From NCBI RefSeq assembly GCF_022637455.1, contig NZ_CP093341.1:496001-560000 (forward strand): a stretch of 64,000 bases of DNA. Direction: 5' to 3'. Under the pieces are notes generated by a model. It saw nothing but the letters and a program-made list of their open reading frames with translations. It did not search any database and was not told where the DNA came from. Positions 42,553 to 50,573 of this stretch are shown in pieces. Numbering within the stretch: position 1 is the stretch's first letter; every line of letters begins with the position of its first letter. The position numbers were made by a program, and so were the translations under genes. Origin of the DNA: Lysobacter sp. S4-A87. GTDB lineage: Bacteria; Pseudomonadota; Gammaproteobacteria; Xanthomonadales; Xanthomonadaceae.

Positions 42553-42674
42553 CGCCCTGCCCCTTCGCCTGTCGCTCCGCGGCGACCAGAGGACTAAAGA
42601 TTCCGACAGCCGCCGTCCTGCCTCGGTGGTCTCCTGTGGCTGCCCGGATTGCGGGCAACTTCGGGAGATGTGCG

Positions 42675-42812
42675 ATGAGCGAGAAGACCTGCGCCGCCTG
42701 CGATTACGAACTCGACGAAAACGCGATCAAGGTGACGATCGGCGGACGGACCGTCGAGGTGTGCTGCGAGGAATGCGCGGAAAAGCTGCGCGAAGCCGAA
42801 GCGCAATCCTGA
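42675..42812 (+). CDS. Small treble-clef metal-binding protein
   Basis: 45 residues, starting at the ATG at 42675 with GGGAGATG 5 bases upstream. CAAC near the N-terminus (positions 6-9) and CCEEC at about 33-37 give a CxxC...CxxC-type zinc site like TRASH/YHS-type zinc ribbons. The sequence between (DENAIKVTIGGRTVEV) forms a small beta hairpin. Such proteins are often annotated as heavy-metal-binding. The gene stands alone between the AraC gene and a minus-strand SRPBCC gene. Confidence 0.7.
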   Translation: MSEKTCAACDYELDENAIKVTIGGRTVEVCCEECAEKLREAEAQS

Positions 42813-42884
42813 CCACAGCTTGCGCGGCAGCCGGACGTGACGGGAGCCTGGCGGATCGAACGCCAGGCTCTCGCGCGGCATGCC

Positions 42885-43328
42885 TCACTCGGGAATCGTC
42901 GGCTCCACCAGCCGCTTGAGCAGCGTCAGCGATTCCTGCCAGCCCAAATAGCACTGCTCGGTCGGGATGACGTCGGGGATGCCTTCCTGGACGACCTGCA
43001 GCTCGGTGCCACAGGAGACTGCACGCAGGGTGATCGTGGTGACCATGGTCCCTGGCAGGTTGGGATCGTCGAAGCGGTCGTCGTGGACGATGCGTTCGTC
43101 CGGGACCAGCTCCAGGTAGGTTCCACCGAAGCTGTGGCCATTGCCGGTCGAGAAGTTGGTGAACGACATCCGGTATTTGCCACCGACCCGCGCATCCAGT
43201 TCGTGCACCGTGCAGGTGAAACCGTCCGGCGGCAGCCACTTGGCGATGGCGGCGCCATCCAGGAAGGCGCGGTACACGCGTCCGGGCGGGGCGGTCAGGA
43301 TGCGGTGCAAACGTACGGTACCGGTCAT
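42885..43328 (-). CDS. SRPBCC (AHSA1-like) family protein
   Basis: 147 residues from the ATG at 43328 (GGAGAT 6 bases upstream). It begins with VRLHRILTAPPGRVYRAFLDG and has the helix-grip pattern DARVGGKYRMSF...LVPDERIVHDDRF...GWQESLTLLKRLVEP typical of activator-of-Hsp90-like SRPBCC proteins, which bind hydrophobic ligands. Single-gene unit. Function unknown. Confidence 0.88.
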   Translation of the reverse strand: MTGTVRLHRILTAPPGRVYRAFLDGAAIAKWLPPDGFTCTVHELDARVGGKYRMSFTNFSTGNGHSFGGTYLELVPDERIVHDDRFDDPNLPGTMVTTITLRAVSCGTELQVVQEGIPDVIPTEQCYLGWQESLTLLKRLVEPTIPE

Positions 43329-43555
43329 GGGTGATCTCCGTTGAGAGGTGAAGTCCTCGCTTGTATGACGAACGGACCGCCTGCAGATCGACATGCGCCG
43401 ATCACCGCCGTGGCGGCCTCGAGGCCCACGCCAACCGGATGGGCCTTCCCCGCCGCGTACAAAGATATACAAATCGCCGCCTGCGCGAACACACGCCCGA
43501 TACGGGCCGCCGCTTCAATGGACGTCGATCCGGATATCCCGGACGAGGAGTCCTC

Positions 43556-43861
43556 ATGAACGCAGTTCGACTGTTGACCGCCCTGTTCGTCGGGGCCCTT
43601 GTCATCCCTGCCGCGCATGCGCAGCAATCCGCCGGCCGCAATGCCGGGGTGGTTACCGAGGCGACCGTCGCCGCCGGCGACAACTTCCTGGCTGCACGCA
43701 CGCAAGGCGTCCCGCAGCAGCTTCCGTGGACCACCAGGGACGCCGCAGCGGATCCGGCCTTCGGCAGCAGCGCTGCGCGGGTGGACCTGAAGTTCGCCGA
43801 CCAGACCCCACTCAAGCCCGGCATGTTCGACTCCGCCACGGCCTGGGAAGACGAACCCTGA
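43556..43861 (+). CDS. Small secreted hypothetical protein
   Basis: 101 residues from the ATG at 43556 with GAGGAG 6 bases upstream. A signal peptide (about 1-22, LLTALFVGALVIPAAHAQ) is followed by a polar, low-complexity mature part with no Cys and no recognisable domain. Function unknown. Confidence 0.65.
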   Translation: MNAVRLLTALFVGALVIPAAHAQQSAGRNAGVVTEATVAAGDNFLAARTQGVPQQLPWTTRDAAADPAFGSSAARVDLKFADQTPLKPGMFDSATAWEDEP

Positions 43862-44102
43862 TCGCAGCGTGATACCGCCCCGCTACGGCGTGGCGAGCGC
43901 GCTTTGCACGAATCCGTGATCAGGCGCGTGAACAACGCTGCGGTGCTTCGATTCGCCTCGTCACGCCTGGCGTCGGGAATGTGCCGTCAATAAGCCAACG
44001 GGCCGACGCATCCGCCGTCGACCCCTGGCCCAGGCCCCTTCACGTCTGGATGACGCCAACTGGCGCCTGATCTGCGCTGCCTGCAACTGCCGAGAAAATC
44101 CC

Positions 44103-44645
44103 ATGAAAGTCCTGGTCCTGTCTCTTGCGCTTGTCTCGTTCGCCGCCGTCGCGGCCACGCCGAAGGTGACCACCGACTCTGATCCGTCGGCCAACTTCTC
44201 CTCGTACAAGACCTACTACTGGGCGATGAAACCCGAGGGCGGTTCGCCGCTGATGCAGCAGCGCATTGTGGAAGGCATCGATGCGCGACTGAAGGCCAAG
44301 GGCTGGAGCCAGGCGGAAGGCGGAGACGTCGCGGTTGCCGCCCACGTCTCTACTTCGCAGAAGCAGTCCCTCGATACCTTCTACACCGGCACCGGCATGG
44401 GCGGCTGGGGTTGGCGCGGTGGCTGGGGCGGTGCCATGGCGATGGGCAACGCGTCGACCACGGTGCATACCTACGACGTCGGAACGCTGGTCGTGGACAT
44501 GTTCGATGCCAAGTCCAAGCAGGCCGTGTGGCGCGGCACTGCAACGGGCACTGTGCCGTCGAACCCGGACAAGGTCGAGGCCGGCCTCGACAAGGGACTG
44601 GACAAGATGTTCGCGAGTTTCCCACCGACGCCGAAGACGAAGTAA
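44103..44645 (+). CDS. DUF4136-type exported protein
   Basis: 180 residues. Signal peptide at about 1-18. The mature part has the DUF4136 pattern: VTTDSDPSANFSSYKTYYWA near the start, IDARLKAKGWSQ, then a Gly/Trp-rich loop (GMGGWGWRGGWGG) and VGTLVVDMFDAKSKQAVWRGTATG. These are often periplasmic or lipid-anchored proteins of unknown role; no lipobox Cys is present here. Confidence 0.85.
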   Translation: MKVLVLSLALVSFAAVAATPKVTTDSDPSANFSSYKTYYWAMKPEGGSPLMQQRIVEGIDARLKAKGWSQAEGGDVAVAAHVSTSQKQSLDTFYTGTGMGGWGWRGGWGGAMAMGNASTTVHTYDVGTLVVDMFDAKSKQAVWRGTATGTVPSNPDKVEAGLDKGLDKMFASFPPTPKTK

Positions 44646-44765
44646 CCCGTCCGACGGTGAGAAACATTCGCAGCAAGCCGAGCAATTTTCGCATTCCGCG
44701 CAGACACTGCGTTCAATGACCGTTGCCTAGACTGGACGGCCACAACCAGCCTGCCACCACGGACG

Positions 44766-46334
44766 ATGACCACGCTGACAGAACGGATTGGCAAGACCTA
44801 CGACAAGCTCCCCTATCTTTCCGCAGCATTTCCGGTAACCGCTCCGGAGCACCTGCGCACCGTGGCCTACCTGTTCGGCCTGGATGCGCCAGAGCCGGAG
44901 TGGGCCCGCGTGCTGGAACTGGGCTGCGCCGCCGGCGGCAACGTGATCCCGTTCGCGGCGCGCTACCCCAACGCGCAAGTGACCGGCGTCGATCTGTCGC
45001 AGGTGCAGGTGGAGGCTGGACAGCGTGCCATCGCGGAGATGGGCCTGGACAACCTCCGCCTGGTCCAGGCCAGCATTTCCGACCTGGGATCGAGCCTGGG
45101 CGAGTTTGACTACATCATCTGTCACGGCGTCTACAGCTGGGTGCCGCCGGAAGTGCAGGACGCGATCCTGGGGGTTTCGCGCCAGTGCCTGTCCGCGAAT
45201 GGCATCGCCCATGTCAGCTACAACACCTATCCAGGCTGGAAGGCGAAGGAAGTGGTTCGTGACGCGATGCTGCTGCGGGCCGACGGTCGCTCCGACGCCG
45301 AGCGGCTTGACTATGCACGCGGCATGATCGACTTCCTGCATGAGATGGCGCCGGCGGACAGCGTGCTGGCGAAGATCATGGAGGACAACAGCCAGACGAT
45401 CCGCCATGGACGCGAGTACTACCTGGCCCACGAGTTCCTGGAACTTTGCAATTCGCCGTGCTACTTCCGCGACTTCCTGGCATCGGCACGGCGGCATGGG
45501 CTGGAGTACCTGGCGGAGGCGCTTCCCAGCGCGATGTTCGCGTCCAACTACGGCGCACAGCAGGCACAGATGCTGCTCGCCGAATGCGAGGGTGACCAGG
45601 TCCGTCTGGAGCAGCTGATCGACTTCCTCAGCAATCGAACGTTCCGGCAGACGCTGCTGGTCCACCCGGCGAACACGGACGGCATCCGCTACCAGCTCGA
45701 TGCCACGCGTATCTCGCGATTGCACGTCGCAGCGATTTTCAAGCCGGCATCGGACGATGGCACGACCTGGTCGACGAGCAAGGGACAGACGATAACCGCA
45801 GCCAGTCCGATGGCGCAGGCTGCCGTTGCCGCACTCAACAAGGCCTGGCCTGGAAGCGTGCCGGTGGCAACGCTGGTCAACGTTGCGCAGACCGTTGCTG
45901 GTGACCAGGACCTGGGCAAGGATCAGCTGATCTCGTTCCTGAGCGCGCTGATCGTGGCCAACGCGGTGCATTTCCGCCTCGACCCGATGCAGCTGGATCC
46001 CGAAGTGGAAGCGCGGCCGAAGGTCCGCCCTGCCCTTCGCAAGCTGGCGGGCATGGGCAGTTCGGCACCGGTCCAGCTGTTCAACGAGTGGCACCAGTCG
46101 ATCGAACCCAGCCTGACTGCCGCCTTCGTGCTGTCGTTGCTGGACGGACGACGTGACCGCGCCGCGCTGACCGCAGCGCTGGTGGCTGCCGTGGCCGACC
46201 AGCAATTCACCTTCAAGCGCGACGACAAAGTGCTCGACGACCCGCAGGAGATCGCCCGGTCTGCGGAGGACGCGGTGACCGAAGCGCTGGAGTGGCTCTC
46301 GAACAACGCGATGCTGGTAGGCAAGACGCCCTGA
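44766..46334 (+). CDS. Class I SAM methyltransferase with regulatory domain
   Basis: 522 residues. Residues about 35-180 form the SAM-binding Rossmann fold: VLELGCAAGGNVIPFA (motif I), TGVDLS after beta-2 and FDYIICHGVYSWVP (motif IV-V). Residues about 215-300 match the methyltransferase regulatory (MethyTransf_Reg) domain and the C-terminal ~110 a PKMT-type domain. Related enzymes include protein-lysine methyltransferases of outer-membrane proteins. The substrate is unknown here. Confidence 0.85.
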   Translation: MTTLTERIGKTYDKLPYLSAAFPVTAPEHLRTVAYLFGLDAPEPEWARVLELGCAAGGNVIPFAARYPNAQVTGVDLSQVQVEAGQRAIAEMGLDNLRLVQASISDLGSSLGEFDYIICHGVYSWVPPEVQDAILGVSRQCLSANGIAHVSYNTYPGWKAKEVVRDAMLLRADGRSDAERLDYARGMIDFLHEMAPADSVLAKIMEDNSQTIRHGREYYLAHEFLELCNSPCYFRDFLASARRHGLEYLAEALPSAMFASNYGAQQAQMLLAECEGDQVRLEQLIDFLSNRTFRQTLLVHPANTDGIRYQLDATRISRLHVAAIFKPASDDGTTWSTSKGQTITAASPMAQAAVAALNKAWPGSVPVATLVNVAQTVAGDQDLGKDQLISFLSALIVANAVHFRLDPMQLDPEVEARPKVRPALRKLAGMGSSAPVQLFNEWHQSIEPSLTAAFVLSLLDGRRDRAALTAALVAAVADQQFTFKRDDKVLDDPQEIARSAEDAVTEALEWLSNNAMLVGKTP

Positions 46335-46337
46335 GAT

Positions 46338-47243
46338 TCAGTCGGCATCCGCCGCCAGGCGGAGCGCGAACTCGCGTGCGGCCCAGTCCAGGAACACCCT
46401 CACGCGTGGCGACAGCTGCCGGGTGCGCGAGTACAGCAGCGATACCGGCGCCGACGGCGGCGGCGTGTCCGCGAGGATCTGCATCAGCGCCCCGCTGCGC
46501 AGCTCGCCTTCGATGTGGAAGCGCGGCACCTGGGCCATGCCCAGTCCTAGCCGGATGCCGGCAAGGTAACTCTCCGTGCCGGTGACCGACAGGATGCAGG
46601 GCAGCGAGACGATCCTTGCTTCGCCCTGCTGGTCGAACTCCATCGGTGTGATGTGGCCGCTGGAGATCGAGCGCAGGCCGACCACGCGGTGACCGTCGAG
46701 ATCGTCGATCCGCAACGGTGTACCGAAGCGCGCCAGATACTCCGGAGTCGCAACGGTCAGGCGCTCCAGCACGCCCACCTGTCGCGCCACCAGGTCGCTG
46801 TCGCGCAGCTGCCCATAGCGCAGCGCGCAGTCCACACCTTCCTGGACCAGGTCGACCCACCGTTCGCTTTCGCTGATGGACAGCTCGATGTCCGGATAGC
46901 GCTCGAAGAATCCAGGTAGCGCCGGCATCAGGAAGTGGCGTGCGATCGTGCCCTGCACTTCGACGCGCAGCAGGCCCTTGGGCATCGCGTTGCGGAACAC
47001 GCCATCGGCGTCCTCCACGTCATCGAGGATCCCCAGGCAACGCCGGTAGTAGGCCTCGCCGTCGAGGGTCGGTCGCACCACCCGCGTGGTCCGCTGCAGC
47101 AGGCGCGCGCCCAGCCGTTCCTCGAGGTCGTGGATGACCTTGGTGCAGGTCGAGCGTGGCACGTCCATGTCGTGCGCGGCCTGGGTGAAGCTGCGGCGCT
47201 CGACCACCCTGACGAACAACCGCATGGCATCGAAGCGGTCCAC
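46338..47243 (-). CDS. LysR-family transcriptional regulator
   Basis: 301 residues. N-terminal winged HTH (MDRFDAMRLFVRVVERRSFTQ split over the first helix and the recognition region; MDVPRSTCTKVI) and a LysR substrate-binding domain from about 90. Its start is 131 bases from the divergent SDR gene at 47375, the classical LysR/target arrangement. It probably controls the two SDR genes. Confidence 0.92.
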   Translation of the reverse strand: MDRFDAMRLFVRVVERRSFTQAAHDMDVPRSTCTKVIHDLEERLGARLLQRTTRVVRPTLDGEAYYRRCLGILDDVEDADGVFRNAMPKGLLRVEVQGTIARHFLMPALPGFFERYPDIELSISESERWVDLVQEGVDCALRYGQLRDSDLVARQVGVLERLTVATPEYLARFGTPLRIDDLDGHRVVGLRSISSGHITPMEFDQQGEARIVSLPCILSVTGTESYLAGIRLGLGMAQVPRFHIEGELRSGALMQILADTPPPSAPVSLLYSRTRQLSPRVRVFLDWAAREFALRLAADAD

Positions 47244-47374
47244 GGTTGGCAGCTCCTATTGTTCGCCTGGGGGAAACAGTAATACCAGCTCCAGGGGGAT
47301 TATCTCCAGAATCGGGCTCGGCAGACTGTCCCCACGCCGCCGATCCCCGGCGCGCAGCCCCCAGGAGTCTCCCC

Positions 47375-48112
47375 ATGAACACCACCCCCAAGACCGCCCT
47401 CGTCACCGGCGCCTCGCGCGGCATCGGCGCCGCCATTGCCGAACGCCTGGCCGCCGACGGCTTCACGGTCGTCATCAACTACGCCGGATCGCCGGACGAG
47501 GCCGAAGCCCTGGTCGGCAAGATCGAGCACGCCGGTGGCAGGGCCATCAGCGCCCAGGCCGACGTCGCCGACCCGGCCGCAGTGGCGCGCATGTTCGAGG
47601 CGGCGGAAGCTGCCTTCGGTGGCGTCGACGTGCTGGTCAACAACGCGGGCATCATGCGCCTGGCCTCGCTGGCCGAGAGCGACGATGCGCTGTTCGACAG
47701 CCAGATCTCGGTAAACCTCAAGGGCACCTTCAACACCTTGCGCGAAGCCGCCCGTCGCCTTCGCGATGGCGGCCGCATCATCAACCTGTCGAGCAGCGTG
47801 GTCGGCCTGACGCCAGCGACCTACGGCGTCTATGCCGCGACCAAGGCCGCCGTCGAAGCGATGAGCCACGTGCTCACCAAGGAACTGCGCGGCCGCAGCA
47901 TCACCGTCAACTCGGTGGCGCCGGGCCCGACCGCCACGCGTCTGTTCCTCGAAGGCAAGCCGCAGGAAGTGATCGACCGCCTGGCCAGGCAGGCACCGCT
48001 GGAACGCCTTGGCGAGCCGACCGACATCGCGGCCGCCGTCGCCTTCCTCGCCGGTCCGGACGGTGCATGGATCAACGGTCAGGTCCTTCGCGCCAACGGC
48101 GGAATCATCTGA
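47375..48112 (+). CDS. Short-chain dehydrogenase/reductase (SDR)
   Basis: 245 residues from the ATG at 47375 (AGGAG 8 bases upstream). TGASRGIG, LVNNAGIM, INLSSS and a complete YAATK catalytic site are present, ending in GQVLRANGGII. Possible NADP(H) use from the NYAGS segment. It is divergent from a LysR regulator and 85 bases upstream of a second SDR. Confidence 0.9.
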   Translation: MNTTPKTALVTGASRGIGAAIAERLAADGFTVVINYAGSPDEAEALVGKIEHAGGRAISAQADVADPAAVARMFEAAEAAFGGVDVLVNNAGIMRLASLAESDDALFDSQISVNLKGTFNTLREAARRLRDGGRIINLSSSVVGLTPATYGVYAATKAAVEAMSHVLTKELRGRSITVNSVAPGPTATRLFLEGKPQEVIDRLARQAPLERLGEPTDIAAAVAFLAGPDGAWINGQVLRANGGII

Positions 48113-48197
48113 TCGCCTGGCCACCCACCCTGCCACACACATTCGCGGTGCAATGCGGCGACGCGCCCGACGCGCCCGACGCACCCGGGAGAACCTC

Positions 48198-49097
48198 ATG
48201 AACAACGTCATCGTCATCACCGGCGCCTCCAGCGGTTTCGGCCGCCTCACCGCCGAAGCACTCGCCCGGGCCGGCCACACGGTCTATGCCTCGATGCGCA
48301 ACACCACCGGCCGCAATGCCACGGTCGTCGAACAGATGAAGGCCTTCTCGCAGGAACACGTTCTCGACCTGCGCACGGTGGAGATGGACGTGCAGTCGCA
48401 GGAGTCGGTCGACCAGGCCATCGAACAGGTCATCGCCGAAGCCGGCCGCATCGATGTGCTGATCCACAACGCCGGGCACATGGCCTTCGGTCCGGCCGAA
48501 GCGTTCACGGCCGAACAGTACGCTCAGCTTTACGACATCAACGTGCTCAGCACGCAGCGGGTGAATCGGGCCGTGCTTCCCCACCTGCGCGGGCAGCGAA
48601 AGGGCCTGGTGGTCTGGGTGTCGAGCAGCAGCGTCGCAGGTGGCACGCCGCCGTACCTGGCCCCCTACTTCGGCGCCAAGGCGGCGATGGACGCCATTGC
48701 GGTGCAGTACGCGCGCGAACTGTCGCGATGGGGCATCGAGACCTCGATCATCGTCCCGGGCGCCTTCACCAGCGGCACCAACCACTTTGACCACAGCGGC
48801 GAGCCTGCCGATGCGGCGCGTGCCGCCGAATACGATGCCGGCCCGTATGCGGGTTTCGGCGGACAGGTGCAGCAGGCCTTCGCCGAGATCGTGCCGGCCG
48901 ATGCCGACGCCTCGCTCGTGGCCGAGGCGATCGTGGAAGCCGTGGGGGCACCCGCCGGCAGGCGCCCGTTCCGCGTGCATGTCGACCCGGCCGCGGATGG
49001 TGCCGATGTCGGCTTCACGGTGACCGATCGCTTGCGCGCGGAGATGCTGCACCGCGTGGGGCTGTCGGACCTGCTGGTGCCTCGCGCCACGAACTGA
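48198..49097 (+). CDS. Short-chain dehydrogenase/reductase (SDR)
   Basis: 299 residues from the ATG at 48198 (GGGAGAA 6 bases upstream). TGASSGFG cofactor loop, HNAGH in place of NNAG, and YFGAK as the YxxxK site near residue 155. The longer C-terminus resembles retinol-dehydrogenase-like or ketoreductase SDRs. Probably in the same transcript as the preceding SDR; substrate unknown. Confidence 0.88.
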   Translation: MNNVIVITGASSGFGRLTAEALARAGHTVYASMRNTTGRNATVVEQMKAFSQEHVLDLRTVEMDVQSQESVDQAIEQVIAEAGRIDVLIHNAGHMAFGPAEAFTAEQYAQLYDINVLSTQRVNRAVLPHLRGQRKGLVVWVSSSSVAGGTPPYLAPYFGAKAAMDAIAVQYARELSRWGIETSIIVPGAFTSGTNHFDHSGEPADAARAAEYDAGPYAGFGGQVQQAFAEIVPADADASLVAEAIVEAVGAPAGRRPFRVHVDPAADGADVGFTVTDRLRAEMLHRVGLSDLLVPRATN

Positions 49098-49148
49098 CCA
49101 TCGCTGCAATGGACCGGCGGAGCGGGTTCGCACCCGCTCCACCGCCTT

Positions 49149-49826
49149 TCAGGCCTCGACCAGCGACCCGATCCACTTCGCCAGCACGTCGAGCAGTTCC
49201 ACCATCACCTGCGAATCCTTGCGGCCGGTCCGTGCCGGCACATGGAAGGAATGATCGGCGTCGGCGAACAGCTGCAATGTGGCCAGTGCCTGCAGGCGAT
49301 CCACGACCGGCCGCAGCAGCTCGAGGCTGGCCAGTTCGTCGCGTGTGCCTTGCAGGAACAGCATCGGCACGTCGATCTGCGCCAGATGCGCGGCGCGTTC
49401 GTCCGAGGGCTTGCCGGCCGGATGCAGCGGGAACCCGATGAATGCCAGGCCGCGCACGCCCGGCAACGGCGAGGCTGCCTGCGCCTGCGATGTCATGCGC
49501 CCGCCGAACGATTTGCCGCCGGCGATCAGCGGCATTGCCGACAGCCGCTCGGACGCTTCGGCCACCGCCGCCCGCACGGTGGCCTGTGCAAGCTTGGGCG
49601 TGTCGGTCCTGCGGGAACCGCGCTCCATGTACGGGAACTGGTAGCGCAGCGTGGCCACCGAGCGCTCGGCCAAGCCTTCGGCGACGGCCGCCATGAACGG
49701 ATGCGTCATGCCGGCACCGGCCCCATGCGCCAGCACGTAGCAGGCAATGGCATCGCCAGGCGCCAGCAGCAGGCCTGAAACACGCTCACCCGATTCGACA
49801 TCGATACTCACCGCTTGGGACGTCAT
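49149..49826 (-). CDS. Alpha/beta hydrolase (KANL3/TEX30-like)
   Basis: 225 residues from the ATG at 49826. YVLAHGAGAGMTHPFM is the oxyanion loop and AGGKSFGGRMTSQ the Ser nucleophile region; FLQGTRDELASLE gives the Asp and FADADHSFHVP the His. The family is widespread in bacteria, with unknown substrate. Its start overlaps the stop of the DUF72 gene by 4 bases. Confidence 0.85.
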   Translation of the reverse strand: MTSQAVSIDVESGERVSGLLLAPGDAIACYVLAHGAGAGMTHPFMAAVAEGLAERSVATLRYQFPYMERGSRRTDTPKLAQATVRAAVAEASERLSAMPLIAGGKSFGGRMTSQAQAASPLPGVRGLAFIGFPLHPAGKPSDERAAHLAQIDVPMLFLQGTRDELASLELLRPVVDRLQALATLQLFADADHSFHVPARTGRKDSQVMVELLDVLAKWIGSLVEA

Positions 49827-50548
49827 GGCTCCCTGCCCTCCTGGATCGCTCCGAGTTCCATCAGCGTCCTTGCGTACTCCGGCGCCGTCGGCTCGTGCAT
49901 GAAATAGACATAGACATCGTCCCACGCGGTGGCATTGAACCGTTCCACCCAGCGCGCCAGGTCGTGTCCGGTGTAGTGCTCCAGCCGCAACCGCACGTAC
50001 CCCCAGGTCGAGGTTTCCAGCAGCGGCGGCGGTGTCGCGTCTTCGCGCTCGCTCAGGCACAAGGTGGCGCCGGCGCCTCGCAGAGCGTCGTAGACATCGT
50101 CGTCGAACCAGCTGTCGTTGCGGAACTCGAACACGGCCCGATGGTCGTCGGGAAGCAGCTGCAGGAAGTCGACCAGGCGCGGCAGGTCCTTTCTCAGGAA
50201 CGGGGGCAGCTGGAACAGCACCGGGCCGCGCTTGCCGCCCAGTGCTTGCAGGTGGCTGTACAGATAGGCCAGCGGTTCGCTGGACCCGTCGGCCTTCAGT
50301 CGCGCCTCGTGGGTGATGTGGCGCGATGCCTTGATGGCGAAGCGGAACTGCTCCGGGGTGGTCTCGACCCAGTGTTCGAGCATCGACACCCTGGGCATCC
50401 GGTAGAAGGTATTGTTGATCTCGACCGTCGGCAGGCGCTGCGCGTACCAGGCTAGCATGGCGTCGGGTTTGATGGTCCCGGGATAGAAGTCGCCCTTCCA
50501 TTCCTTGTAGGAATAGCCGCTCGCACCCACCAGCAGTCGTGCAGTCAT
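49823..50548 (-). CDS. DUF72 family protein
   Basis: 241 residues from the ATG at 50548. Begins LLVGASGYSYKEWKGDFYPG and contains VEINNTFYRMP and FRFAIKASRHITHE, the DUF72 signature. DUF72 proteins adopt a TIM-barrel fold; their enzymatic role is not established. The gene lies upstream of the KANL3-like hydrolase in one operon and starts only 25 bases from the divergent ligD start. Confidence 0.9.
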   Translation of the reverse strand: MTARLLVGASGYSYKEWKGDFYPGTIKPDAMLAWYAQRLPTVEINNTFYRMPRVSMLEHWVETTPEQFRFAIKASRHITHEARLKADGSSEPLAYLYSHLQALGGKRGPVLFQLPPFLRKDLPRLVDFLQLLPDDHRAVFEFRNDSWFDDDVYDALRGAGATLCLSEREDATPPPLLETSTWGYVRLRLEHYTGHDLARWVERFNATAWDDVYVYFMHEPTAPEYARTLMELGAIQEGREP

Positions 50549-50573
50549 GGTCCGAACCCTCCGGTGACCCGAC

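Noticed and set aside
48105-49142. Long minus-strand open frame opposite the second SDR
   Set aside because: The plus-strand frame has TGASSGFG and YFGAK motifs and a ribosome-binding site; the minus frame has neither.
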